This document shows, one piece after another, positions 37,114 to 46,278 of a stretch of DNA of 64,000 nucleotides (the stretch's first letter is position 1; each line of letters starts with the position of its first letter). Below the pieces are notes generated by a model. The model did not search any database and had not been told where the DNA came from. It worked only from the letters and a program-made list of their open reading frames with translations. Origin of the DNA: Marinoscillum pacificum (lineage in GTDB: Bacteria > Bacteroidota > Bacteroidia > Cytophagales > Cyclobacteriaceae); assembly GCF_024714495.1 (NCBI RefSeq), contig NZ_JAMZMJ010000004.1:248001-312000 (forward strand), read 5' to 3'. The position numbers and the translations under genes were made by a program.

Positions 37114-38331
37114 TTATTCCTCAATTAGAGCTGGTAGATCGTCAGTGTATACAGACCACTCAGCATTAACAGTTGAGAAGTTTAATTTTCCATCGATTAC
37201 GTTTTGAGCAGCATTTTCAGTAGACTCAAATGTTACTTCGTCGAAAGAAGCATCTAATTTAATTCTACCACCGTTTGCGTTAAGGTTAGTTACAGTACCT
37301 TGAGCTTTAGACTTGAAGTCACATGTTACTGATCCAGCCACTGCTTTGATAGTACCATTTACAAGGGTAAAGCTACCAAGAGCATCACCTTCTCTACCAT
37401 CGATTTCTAGTCCTTCGTCAGAATCCTCATCTACAGTCACATAGTAGTTTGTTACTTTTCCTTTGTAAGACTGGTCAATGTCAATAGCATCATCACCAAC
37501 TTGAGCAACAAGGATATTAGTTACATTCACAGAACCACCGAAGAATTCAACACCGTCATCACTGTTAGCGAAGATTTCTACGTTTTGGATGGTAGTACCA
37601 GTACCAACACCACCTAATGTAAGACCGTTGATCTCATCACCAGCAGCAGCATCGATTACAGCACCACCGTGTCTGATTGATACATATTTGATAACACCAG
37701 AGTTATCATTGTCAGCAGTTCCACCGTAAAGACCGTTTACGTCACTTGCATCCACACCTTCAATTTGAACCTCAGCCTGCTCAGCAGAAATAGAAGCTTT
37801 ACCTAGTACTACTAGTCCACCCCATTTTCCTTTATCTGCAGCAGTTAAAGTACCATCGTCATCAGTTGTAGTCATGATGATAGGAAGCTCAGCAGTACCT
37901 TCAGCCATGATTTTACCACCTCTTGCGATCATCAATACAGAAGCATCCGCACCTGTGAATTGAACATCACCTTCGATTCTTGTTCCTGGCTCAATAGTTA
38001 AAGTAACACCATCGAGAACAGTAACTCTTTTGTTAATTTCATAAATTTTGTCAGCAGTCCAGGTTACATCTGCTGAGATGTTACCTTCTACGTCTACTCT
38101 TTCAGTTGCAGTAGAGTTGTATGTACCACCCATTGTAAGTGTCCATCCGAATACAGACTCATCAGCACCAGAAGCAGAAGCGTCTGTTGATACGATTCCG
38201 TCTACTGCTGCAGATACTTGATCCAAAGCAGCTTGTTGTACTTCAGCGTCAGATGGTGCGTCATCTTCACTACAAGAAGTGAATACTAGTGCTCCAGAAA
38301 GGAACAATGACATTGCTAAAAATTTTCTCAT
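37114..38331 (-). CDS. Acidic lipoprotein with predicted right-handed beta-helix
   Basis: This 405-residue protein starts with a lipoprotein signal ending LVFTSCSEDDAP. Residues about 100-380 consist of short repeating strand-turn units rich in G, D, N and V (ITVLDGVTLTIEPGTRIEGD, NSDDGVEFFGGSVNVTN, VGDDAIDIDQSYKG, VDEDSDEGLEIDGREGD), a pattern of parallel beta-helices. Strong acidity suggests calcium binding or exposure at the surface. It lies directly upstream of the TonB receptor on the same strand but each has its own signals. Similar pairs occur in marine Bacteroidota; the ligand is not known. Confidence 0.75.
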   Translation of the reverse strand: MRKFLAMSLFLSGALVFTSCSEDDAPSDAEVQQAALDQVSAAVDGIVSTDASASGADESVFGWTLTMGGTYNSTATERVDVEGNISADVTWTADKIYEINKRVTVLDGVTLTIEPGTRIEGDVQFTGADASVLMIARGGKIMAEGTAELPIIMTTTDDDGTLTAADKGKWGGLVVLGKASISAEQAEVQIEGVDASDVNGLYGGTADNDNSGVIKYVSIRHGGAVIDAAAGDEINGLTLGGVGTGTTIQNVEIFANSDDGVEFFGGSVNVTNILVAQVGDDAIDIDQSYKGKVTNYYVTVDEDSDEGLEIDGREGDALGSFTLVNGTIKAVAGSVTCDFKSKAQGTVTNLNANGGRIKLDASFDEVTFESTENAAQNVIDGKLNFSTVNAEWSVYTDDLPALIEE

Positions 38332-38389
38332 GATTTAATACCTTTTAATTCTTTTTCTAGTTGTTGATAGATTCAATCAATTACGAATG

Positions 38390-38397
38390 CAAAGGTG
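38390..38397 (-). promoter_or_regulatory. Probable promoter -7 box for the beta-helix lipoprotein gene
   Basis: On the minus strand CACCTTTG followed by CA differs from TAnnTTTGCA only at the first base. It lies 58 bases before the ATG of the lipoprotein gene. Confidence 0.35.
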
Positions 38398-38504
38398 TAA
38401 GTAGTATGTTAACTGGTTTAGCTTCACTTGTTACCATATCATTAAACTAATATTGCATCTTTTATCCCGCTGTTACTTTTGTTAAGAAATGGTGAACAAG
38501 AAAA

Positions 38505-38526
38505 AAGGCAACCCTGGGGCTGCCTT
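38505..38526 (-). terminator. Terminator of the MoxR ATPase gene
   Basis: AAGGCA-A-CCC-TG-GGG-C-TGCCTT forms a 9-bp stem with one A:C bulge pair, and on the minus strand it is followed by TTTTTTCTTG. It lies 22 bases after the MoxR stop, so the gene appears to be transcribed alone. Confidence 0.75.
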
Positions 38527-38548
38527 CTATTTTGATATTTCGTGTGTC

Positions 38549-39535
38549 TTACTTAGCTATCTGAACCTTATTTAGAATTCTACTTATAATATCATGAGTA
38601 GATACCCCATCAGCTTCAGCTTCGTAATTCAGAAGAATTCTGTGATTCATCACATCATCAGCAATCTCTTTGATATCTTCTGGCAGCACATAATCTCTCT
38701 CGTTGAAGAATGCTACCGCTTTAGCTGCAAGGTTCAAATTGATAGACGCTCTTGGAGATGCACCAAACTGGATGTATTGAGCCTCATCATTTAATCCATA
38801 ATCTTTTGGATTACGTGTAGCAAATACAAGCTCAATGATGTATTTCTCTAAACTCTCAGAAAGACTTACCTGATTGATTTCTTCACGAATTGAGAAAATG
38901 TCCTCCTTAGAAAGAACAGTATTTATCTCTTGCTTGAATGACATATTTGCCATTCGGCGCATTACCTCCAATTCGTCTTCCTTAGAAGGGTAATCTACGT
39001 GTACCTTCATCATGAAACGGTCAACCTGAGCTTCTGGAAGTGGGTAAGTACCTTCCTGGTCAACTGGGTTCTGCGTAGCCAGTACCAAGAATGGTCTATC
39101 TAGCTTAAAAGTGGTATCACCAATCGTTACTGTTTTCTCCTGCATAGCCTCAAGTAGCGCTGACTGAACTTTAGCTGGAGATCTGTTTACCTCATCTGCT
39201 AAAATCAAATTGGAGAAGATCGGACCTTTCTTTACCTCAAAGTCAGCTTTCTGCTGATTGTAAATCATGGTACCAATCAAATCGGCAGGCAAAAGGTCTG
39301 GAGTAAACTGTATTCTTTTGAAGTCAAGCTTCAATACATCAGAAAGCGTATTGACAGTCAAAGTCTTTGCAAGACCTGGTACACCTTCTAATAATATGTG
39401 TCCCTGGGTAAATAGACCAATCAGCAATCGGTTCACCATGTACTCCTGACCAACCACTACTTTTCCTACTTCTCCTATTACTTGTTGGATCTTGGCCTGG
39501 TGCTCTTTTTTGATATCCTGATCTAATTGCTCCAT
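38549..39535 (-). CDS. MoxR-family AAA+ ATPase
   Basis: This 328-residue ATPase has Walker A GVPGLAKTL, Walker B LILADEVNRSPAKVQ, and sensor region LATQNPVDQEGTYPLPEAQVDRF, all diagnostic of MoxR. These chaperone-like ATPases usually work with von Willebrand factor A and DUF58 proteins encoded next to them to mature other proteins. Here no such partner lies downstream, where a terminator ends the transcript. The upstream neighbour is a flavin monooxygenase on the same strand after a 149-base gap. Confidence 0.94.
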   Translation of the reverse strand: MEQLDQDIKKEHQAKIQQVIGEVGKVVVGQEYMVNRLLIGLFTQGHILLEGVPGLAKTLTVNTLSDVLKLDFKRIQFTPDLLPADLIGTMIYNQQKADFEVKKGPIFSNLILADEVNRSPAKVQSALLEAMQEKTVTIGDTTFKLDRPFLVLATQNPVDQEGTYPLPEAQVDRFMMKVHVDYPSKEDELEVMRRMANMSFKQEINTVLSKEDIFSIREEINQVSLSESLEKYIIELVFATRNPKDYGLNDEAQYIQFGASPRASINLNLAAKAVAFFNERDYVLPEDIKEIADDVMNHRILLNYEAEADGVSTHDIISRILNKVQIAK

Positions 39536-39563
39536 AGTGTCTTTTCTAATTTATAATCGGCTG

Positions 39564-39571
39564 CAAAAATA
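39564..39571 (-). promoter_or_regulatory. Promoter -7 box for the MoxR gene
   Basis: On the minus strand TATTTTTG followed by CA is a perfect TAnnTTTGCA box, 28 bases before the MoxR ATG. The -33 element is not clear. Confidence 0.45.
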
Positions 39572-39684
39572 ACCGCCTTTCTGCAAAACGTAAATTTCGA
39601 TTACATCGACGGCAATTTCCTACAGTAAGTTTCAAAAAAATGTTAAAAAACGAATGATTAAGCATACAACGTCCTGGTCCGGCG

Positions 39685-40746
39685 CTATTGTTTGCACTTT
39701 TCAAGAAATTCCTTGACTTCATTGGCTGTAGCTTTCGCAGACCTACCTACTCCTATTACTGTGGCCGATGCAAATCCGGTCCAACTACCATATCCTACCA
39801 TCCACAAACCCTCCAATTCACGCGATCTGGTACCATGGGTGTCTACTTTATGATGTCTAAAGCTAATGTTCAGCTGCTTCAAGTAATCTATGGCTGGTAA
39901 GTAACCCGTGCAAAATATCACACTATCTAAGTCAAACTGTCTACCATCACTTAGCGTCACACCTCTCTCTGTAAAAGAAGCAACTTCTGGATAGTAAGTA
40001 AGTACACCTCGCTCACGGGCATCTTTGACAGACGGCACCATGACTATATCTCCAAGCGAAGGAGGGATAAATGCTCTACCTTTCTTTTTAGCCTCAAACA
40101 ACATGGTCGCTGCATCAAATAGATATTTCCCATCTACATGATCTGGGAGATAATCAGGTGCTTTCCTGGTAAACCAATAAGTATCTGCAACAAGAGACAG
40201 CTCGGCCAAAATTTGTGCTCCACTATTCCCTTCACCTATGATGCCTACTTTTTGATCTTTAAATGATGACGGATTTCGATAGTCGGCTGCATGTATCACC
40301 TTTCCTTTAAAGGACTCAAAACCGGGTATTTCTGGTGTGACTGGTTTTGAAAAGCTTCCTGTGGTACTAATTAGTACTTTACTTCTAAACTGACCTTGAT
40401 TGGTTAATAGGTAAAATAATTGTTCCGTATAATTAACCTCCTCTACTTTAACTGGTCGATTGACCTTAAATTGGTAATGATTTTCATAATCCGAAAAGTA
40501 ATCGACCACATCATCCTTAGAAGGATAATACTCCACTCCGCCATTCATTAATCGACCAGGCAGAGAACTCCACTGTGCAGGAGAGAATAACGTCAGTGAA
40601 TCCCAATAATTCTGCCAGGAACCACCAGGTTTTTCTTCTGCATCTAATATGAGGAAATCGAGACCCAATCGTCTCAGATAATAAGCTACTGCTAATCCCG
40701 ACTGACCACCTCCAACAATGATGATATCCCAGATCTTTTCTGTCAA
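39685..40746 (-). CDS. Flavin-dependent NAD(P)H monooxygenase/oxidoreductase
   Basis: This 353-residue protein has an N-terminal FAD-binding motif IIVGGGQSGLAVAYYLRR and a second dinucleotide motif IIGEGNSGAQI for NADPH, with FCTGYLPAIDYL near the end. This two-nucleotide-domain layout matches flavin-containing monooxygenase/CzcO-like oxidoreductases. The substrate cannot be told from sequence. It is transcribed away from the 68-residue gene region, and no terminator is evident after its stop. Confidence 0.88.
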   Translation of the reverse strand: MTEKIWDIIIVGGGQSGLAVAYYLRRLGLDFLILDAEEKPGGSWQNYWDSLTLFSPAQWSSLPGRLMNGGVEYYPSKDDVVDYFSDYENHYQFKVNRPVKVEEVNYTEQLFYLLTNQGQFRSKVLISTTGSFSKPVTPEIPGFESFKGKVIHAADYRNPSSFKDQKVGIIGEGNSGAQILAELSLVADTYWFTRKAPDYLPDHVDGKYLFDAATMLFEAKKKGRAFIPPSLGDIVMVPSVKDARERGVLTYYPEVASFTERGVTLSDGRQFDLDSVIFCTGYLPAIDYLKQLNISFRHHKVDTHGTRSRELEGLWMVGYGSWTGFASATVIGVGRSAKATANEVKEFLEKCKQ

Positions 40747-40809
40747 AACTCTACCGCCTTTGTTTGATTAAAAGATTGATGAAAACTGAATGGCAAATAA
40801 AACAAAAAA

Positions 40810-40827
40810 ACCCCGACAAACGTCGGG
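40810..40827 (-). terminator. Terminator of the 68-residue protein gene
   Basis: CCCCGAC pairs perfectly with GTCGGGG around an AAAC loop, and the minus strand continues TTTTTTTGTTTT. It is a textbook intrinsic terminator 48 bases after the stop of the small gene. Confidence 0.9.
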
Positions 40828-40875
40828 GCCCCAACCAGCTATAGACAAGACCGCTGCTTTGCAACGGGCTTTATT

Positions 40876-41082
40876 TTATGCACTCGCATATCTGCCAGGA
40901 GATTCATTCCTAGCATTGTTTAACTGCGCCACGATTTTCTGCACCAACCCGATCTCGGATTCATCCAATTCATATAGAACCTCCAGGCTCTCACCAGTAA
41001 GCGACGCGTTAACTTTGTAGTCCATTTCAGAACCGTGATTATAACAACCACTTTTAGAACTGTACCAGATTAAGTATTTCAT
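40876..41082 (-). CDS. Small conserved-looking protein, function unknown
   Basis: This 68-residue protein starts MKYLIWYSSKSGCYNHGSEM and has a hydrophobic strand, a short loop with Cys, His and Asp, and an acidic helix ending in a basic segment LVQKIVAQLNNARNESPG. The small size is offset by a strong terminator downstream on the same strand. The N-terminal pattern recalls short Bacteroidota hypothetical proteins, but I cannot assign a family. It is divergent from the propeller kinase gene, with a 196-base gap in between. Confidence 0.6.
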   Translation of the reverse strand: MKYLIWYSSKSGCYNHGSEMDYKVNASLTGESLEVLYELDESEIGLVQKIVAQLNNARNESPGRYASA

Positions 41083-41278
41083 TTTAAGGCGGTCTGAATT
41101 ACATTACGAATATGGCATATATTTCTTATCCGATCCTGCCAAAGTGGTGCAAAATCCTGCCAATTGACTTAAATCATGATAAAACGCTCATTTTTAAGGG
41201 TTTTTCGAAAATATTTTTTTCACAAAGACACTGTTTATGTCTGATATGCAATAGGTTTATCATGCCAATTTGTTCTAT

Positions 41279-44200
41279 ATGACCCCTATCATCAACCGGC
41301 AAACTCATGTTTACTTACTGATAATTTGCATTGCACTTCAAAGTGCTGATGCGATCAGTCAGTCATTTGCAGCTTCCATATATAAAGATGAGAAAGGAAT
41401 GGCCTCTAACCGTATTACTCAAATAGTACAATCCGCAAGTGGTGAAATATGGACAGTTACTCAAGAGGGTGTCAGCACTTTTGACGGCTTGTACTGGTCA
41501 ACATTTCCAGATAGTTTAGATATTCCTACTGCGGTTGGTTTAATAAGGATGGAGGTTACGGACGACTCTACTATTTACATGGCAAGTTCCAATAGTGAAG
41601 GATTTGACATAAGTTATTATAAGAACGGTCAATGGACTTCTATAGATCCGCCTAATGCCCTAAAAGATGTCAAAGATGCCCACTACAAAATGGCCAAACC
41701 CGCCAATGGACATCTTAACAAAATGATACTCGGATATAGGGATTCGCTGTATACCTATATTGAAGAGAAATGGGAGAGCGTATATTTCCCACTGGACTCT
41801 GTAAATGAACATTATATTTCCATTGTTCCATTAGGTAATGACTCCACATTGGTTGCAACGTCACAAAGAGTATTTCTTTTAACTCCTAAAGGCAGAGATG
41901 AACTATTTAAATCTCAAAACATACTCAATGTTTCTTCCAATCAATACAATAATGGGTGTTATATACTTTACACCAATTCTCTCGCCTACTATGATTATGA
42001 AGATCGGTCAGTAACATTTCTTTTTAAAGACCATCCAATAATTAATTACCAAAATGGCAACTACAGTAACTTATTTGTAAGGGATCACCTGATATATTAC
42101 AGCGCCAATTCTCCATTGATCCAATACAACCCTAAGACTGAATCACATCATCCGTTGATCACCGAATATTTTCAGTTAGATCACACTTGCATGGATGCAC
42201 TCATCGATTACGAAGGGAGCATTTGGGTGGCAACCATGAGAGGAGCATTTAGTCTCAAAAACCCATCAATATATAATTACGCTAGTGAAACTCTGTTGGA
42301 AAACGAAGTTAGTGCGATACTCGAAGCACCAAATGGAGATCTTTTATTGGGCTCAAATTCAGGATTGAATGTTCTTCATAACAATGGAAAAGTAACTAAG
42401 TATCAATTGGCCAACCCCATGGAAAAATTTAGGATTATGGACATCATAGAGCATGATTCTGAAATATATTTTAGCACTTATTCCAGCGGTGTCCTCAAAT
42501 ATATTGACGGTCAAATTGTGCCTTTAACGACTACCAAAAAAGCTACTCAAAGCTCTGATTTATTGAGTTATGATGGAAAGCTATATTGCTCTAACAGAGG
42601 TGAATTATGGTTATTGGAAGATGGTGAATGGAATACCATTTACGACATAGGTGACCAAACAATCAGAAAAATACTGATCGATAAGGATCACAAACTCCTT
42701 CTTGCTGAAAATGGCATTTACGATATCGAAACAGGTCAAAAATACGTCGGTGATGACCTCTACACGGATAATGTCTACACTGCCACTGTGTATAAGGGTC
42801 AAATTATTGTTGGCTCAGCCGCTGGTCTGAGTACTATCAAAGAAGGTAAAATCGTCAAATCGAACTTCACTGTCCCCGGCCCAATTTATGCTCTTGAAAT
42901 GGATGATCAGGGTGGTCTATGGGTAGGCAGCGGTTCTGGTGTTTGGCATTTATATGATGGAAAATCTTTCAACTATAATAAAGGAAATGGACTTATAGGA
43001 AATGAGGTTAATAGAAACGCTTTCGTATTTTCAAAAACTAATCAACTATTGGTTGGTACAGACGAAGGCTTGTCCATTATTGACAACCCAACTGAAGAAC
43101 TCACAGTCCCAATTCCGGCGATAGAAATCACCTCAATTGAAGCCAATCAAAAACCAATTGAAGATTATAAATTATCGTATTTAACCAACAATATCCGGTT
43201 CAATTTCAGATCTCACTCTTACTATAATATTGAAGAACTTAATTACCGGTACCGATTACTCGGGCTTACGGATGAATGGGAGAATATTGAATTTGCTGAA
43301 CAGAACACAGCCCTTTACCCAAATCTGGAACCCGGGAAATATAGATTTGAAGTGCAAGCCAGAATAGGGAACGGCCAATGGAGCAAAGTTGCTTCGAGTC
43401 CTGAAATTGTAATTCAAGCGGCATTTTTTGAAGCCGTATGGTTTAGAATTCTATTTGTCGTACTCATCATTACTGGCTTGGTTTCCTTTTATAAATACCG
43501 GAGTAAAACACTGAATGAACAAAAACAAGAACTTGAACTTAGAGTTCTGGAGAAAACGCAACAGTTAGAAAAGAGAAATCAGGAACTTATCAATACCATT
43601 GATGACCTGAAGGCTGCTCAAGGTCAGTTAATTCAATCCGAAAAACTAGCTTCTATGGGACACCTTACTTCTGGTATCGCACATGAGCTGAACAATCCAC
43701 TGAATTATATCAGAGGTGGTGCTGAATGCATCATTAGAAACCTGGACGAACTATCAGAAATACTCCATAAACCAAAAGGAAAAAAAGCTGACATTAAAAC
43801 CATCATGGAAGAAAGCAAAATGCTTGCTGAATCTATTTTTGAAGGAGCAACTAAAAGTACCGGAATCGTCAAAAGCTTAGGCTCTTTTACCGCTGATTCT
43901 CAAAACTTCTATTCTTTCACTGATCTTCAAAAGGAAGTAGAAACCTCTCTAACACTTCTCAATAATGAAATAGGTTTCCGCATCATCGTGAACAAGATGT
44001 TTGGGAACATCCCGCCAATAGAGTGTTATCCTGCCAAAATCAATCAAATGCTGGTAAACATTCTCATCAACAGTATTCAAGCAATTAAAGACAGAGGGGA
44101 GATAACCATCAGATATTATAGAAAAGACGATCAACGCATTGCGATTGAAATTTCAGATGATGGCGAAGGTGTTTCTAGTGATTTAAACGAAAAGGTGTTT

Positions 44201-44395
44201 GAGCCATTCTTCACCACTAAAGACTCCAATCCGGGTCTTGGCCTCACCATTGCCAAGTCTATTGTTCAAGAACATAAAGGAAGTATCTCTTTCATATCTA
44301 AGCCTGGTTTGGGTACAAAAGTAAAAATATACCTCCCTGTGAGTCAAACGTACCATCCTGAGTTAGACGAACTAGAACCGCCAGTTTCAAAGTAG
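41279..44395 (+). CDS. Two-component propeller sensor histidine kinase
   Basis: This protein of 1038 residues starts from the ATG at 41279, which gives a better signal peptide (MTPIINRQTHVYLLIICIAL) than the TTG nine bases upstream. It has a periplasmic Reg_prop beta-propeller (about residues 35-610), a Y_Y_Y domain (LNYRYRLLGLTDEWENIEFA), one transmembrane helix near 720 and a coiled coil. The DHp domain carries phospho-acceptor H802 in GIAHELNNPLNYIRGG, and the ATPase domain has DDGEGV and NPGLGLTIAKSIVQEH. Unlike the hybrid HTCS of gut Bacteroides it has no receiver or DNA-binding domain. No response regulator is adjacent. It precedes the YHYH lipoprotein by 50 bases. Confidence 0.9.
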   Translation: MTPIINRQTHVYLLIICIALQSADAISQSFAASIYKDEKGMASNRITQIVQSASGEIWTVTQEGVSTFDGLYWSTFPDSLDIPTAVGLIRMEVTDDSTIYMASSNSEGFDISYYKNGQWTSIDPPNALKDVKDAHYKMAKPANGHLNKMILGYRDSLYTYIEEKWESVYFPLDSVNEHYISIVPLGNDSTLVATSQRVFLLTPKGRDELFKSQNILNVSSNQYNNGCYILYTNSLAYYDYEDRSVTFLFKDHPIINYQNGNYSNLFVRDHLIYYSANSPLIQYNPKTESHHPLITEYFQLDHTCMDALIDYEGSIWVATMRGAFSLKNPSIYNYASETLLENEVSAILEAPNGDLLLGSNSGLNVLHNNGKVTKYQLANPMEKFRIMDIIEHDSEIYFSTYSSGVLKYIDGQIVPLTTTKKATQSSDLLSYDGKLYCSNRGELWLLEDGEWNTIYDIGDQTIRKILIDKDHKLLLAENGIYDIETGQKYVGDDLYTDNVYTATVYKGQIIVGSAAGLSTIKEGKIVKSNFTVPGPIYALEMDDQGGLWVGSGSGVWHLYDGKSFNYNKGNGLIGNEVNRNAFVFSKTNQLLVGTDEGLSIIDNPTEELTVPIPAIEITSIEANQKPIEDYKLSYLTNNIRFNFRSHSYYNIEELNYRYRLLGLTDEWENIEFAEQNTALYPNLEPGKYRFEVQARIGNGQWSKVASSPEIVIQAAFFEAVWFRILFVVLIITGLVSFYKYRSKTLNEQKQELELRVLEKTQQLEKRNQELINTIDDLKAAQGQLIQSEKLASMGHLTSGIAHELNNPLNYIRGGAECIIRNLDELSEILHKPKGKKADIKTIMEESKMLAESIFEGATKSTGIVKSLGSFTADSQNFYSFTDLQKEVETSLTLLNNEIGFRIIVNKMFGNIPPIECYPAKINQMLVNILINSIQAIKDRGEITIRYYRKDDQRIAIEISDDGEGVSSDLNEKVFEPFFTTKDSNPGLGLTIAKSIVQEHKGSISFISKPGLGTKVKIYLPVSQTYHPELDELEPPVSK

Positions 44396-44445
44396 GGTAT
44401 TCAGCAGGTTTCCCGTTTTGGAGTTATACCGAAACTAAATAACCG

Positions 44446-46224
44446 ATGAAAGACAAGTTATTAGCCCTACTGTTCTTCGGAGCATGCTGTTTTGCCTGTA
44501 CAGATGAGTCAGGAGAGGAAGAAATCAACGAAAACCCCGGAAGCTTTTCTGCTACTGTGTCCGATATCACCAAATCCAGTGCAAACATCAACTGGTCTGC
44601 TGCAACTGATCCAGACGGGGATGATGTCACCTATGAACTTCAACTTGGAAATGGTATTGTAGATTCAGAATTAACCAGTACTTCTTACCAATTGTCCTCA
44701 TTGAGTGAAGACACTAATTACTCCGGTAAAATCATCGCTTCTGATGGTAATGGAGGTACTTCTGAAGCGTCATTCAGTTTTGTGACGAATGGAAACCAAA
44801 ACCCTTCTACGTTTACAGCAGAAGTATTAGAGATTGGAGCTTCAAGTGCCGTATTACAATGGACCGCAGCAATAGACTCAGATGGAGATGACATTACCTA
44901 CACAGTATATCTAGATGGACAAGTAGTAGCTGAGAGCCTTAATGCGTTGAGTTACAACTTTACTGAATTGATGGCGGATACTCAATACAGTGGAACTATC
45001 GAAGCAGCAGACGGAAATGGTGGGATGTCTTCTACCAGCTACTCTTTTACGACTATATCAGCAGAAAACAATGATCCGGGCGCATTTTCTGTAACAGTAA
45101 ATAATGTTACTGAGTCGACTGCTCAACTAAACTGGACAGCTTCTATAGATCCAGACGGTGATGACGTAACTTATGTTATTCGTCTAGCAGGAAATGTAGT
45201 TGCAGAAGGTTTATCGCAAACGAGCTACACATTGGAAACTTTGACCGCAAGTACCACCTATAATGGTCGAGTGATTGCCGAAGACGGAAAAGGCGGAAGT
45301 ATTGAATCCACATTCAGTTTTGAAACAGGATCTGGATCTTCAACTACCGAATACACCTTAGATCCTAGTCTTTTTAATAGTGACAACTTCACAGTAGAAG
45401 CCAAACTAGTAGACTGTACGCTGGAAAATGGATCTTCTACTAAATGTTATGAATTAACATTCATTGCTAATGGAGTTCCTGATGATGGGCCATTCTGTCC
45501 AGCCACTGTTGATGATATTGGTGGAATGGGAATCTATGATGGTCAGACAAACGCAGGATTCCAGGTAATGAAAAGAGAGCTTTTCGAAGCGATGGAAAAT
45601 GATGGGTATGACATCATTGATAATCAAGGCAATATTCGTGTGAGTGACTTCAGTTCGCAAGACAATCCAAACTTTGACTATTGTCTTCAGCCTGCGGTAA
45701 ATGACAACCTGGTATTGAAATTCACAATTCCAGCCATTCCAGAAGATCTAAGCTCACCAAACCAAATAGAAAGTGTAGAACTTATAGGTGTGTCCTTAGA
45801 TGGTGTACCAATGAATGGAGATCCTCCATCCGTGACAACAGGGCAAATGGGTAACGGGAATATCCCTTCATTGGATCCTTGTGGTGGACATCACGATCCA
45901 TCTGGCTATTACCACTGGCATTTCATTCCGCAATCAGTGAATGAAGTATTGAATGCCTTCCAAATAACAGAAATCTCGTGTACCAATATCACTCAAGATG
46001 GAAGTGCTTTGTCAGGTTTCGCAAAAGATGGGTACCCGATTTATGCATATACTGACAGTGATGGCAGTTTACCTACCGATTTGGATAATTGCAATGGCCA
46101 CTTCGCAGCAACTGATGAGTATCCTGATGGAGTATACCACTACCATGCAAGTCAGACCGAGGCCCCTAACATGCCTCCTTGCATCAAGGGTGCAGCCGTT
46201 TCTAATCCATTTGTAGTACAATAA
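44446..46224 (+). CDS. YHYH-domain lipoprotein with three FN3-like repeats
   Basis: This 592-residue protein has a lipoprotein signal (LFFGACCFACTDES). Three tandem repeats of about 95 residues follow, each with NW/QW..A, DPDGDDVTY (or DSDGDDITY), a tyrosine strand and a DGNGG or DGKGG turn, typical of FN3-type folds with acidic calcium-like loops. The C-terminal 270 residues carry the YHYH signatures GGHHDPSGYYHWHFIP and YPDGVYHYHASQTEAPNMPP. YHYH proteins are usually exported and may bind metal through the histidines. The next gene is separated by a strong hairpin terminator. Confidence 0.85.
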   Translation: MKDKLLALLFFGACCFACTDESGEEEINENPGSFSATVSDITKSSANINWSAATDPDGDDVTYELQLGNGIVDSELTSTSYQLSSLSEDTNYSGKIIASDGNGGTSEASFSFVTNGNQNPSTFTAEVLEIGASSAVLQWTAAIDSDGDDITYTVYLDGQVVAESLNALSYNFTELMADTQYSGTIEAADGNGGMSSTSYSFTTISAENNDPGAFSVTVNNVTESTAQLNWTASIDPDGDDVTYVIRLAGNVVAEGLSQTSYTLETLTASTTYNGRVIAEDGKGGSIESTFSFETGSGSSTTEYTLDPSLFNSDNFTVEAKLVDCTLENGSSTKCYELTFIANGVPDDGPFCPATVDDIGGMGIYDGQTNAGFQVMKRELFEAMENDGYDIIDNQGNIRVSDFSSQDNPNFDYCLQPAVNDNLVLKFTIPAIPEDLSSPNQIESVELIGVSLDGVPMNGDPPSVTTGQMGNGNIPSLDPCGGHHDPSGYYHWHFIPQSVNEVLNAFQITEISCTNITQDGSALSGFAKDGYPIYAYTDSDGSLPTDLDNCNGHFAATDEYPDGVYHYHASQTEAPNMPPCIKGAAVSNPFVVQ

Positions 46225-46231
46225 CAGAATC

Positions 46232-46265
46232 AATCAAGGTGTGATCACGACCACACCTTGATTTT
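46232..46265 (+). terminator. Terminator of the YHYH lipoprotein gene
   Basis: AATCAAGGTGTG (46232-46243) pairs perfectly with CACACCTTGATT (46252-46263) around an 8-base loop, followed by TT then A-rich sequence. The 12-bp stem is strong, though the U tract is short. The TTG at 46258 lies in its 3' arm, which argues against that codon being a start. Confidence 0.7.
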
Positions 46266-46278
46266 AAATAACAAAGTC

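Noticed and set aside
46258-46278. TTG start of the anchored protein at 46258
   Set aside because: It lies in the 3' arm of the 12-bp terminator of the preceding gene. The TTG at 46279 gives a standard signal peptide.
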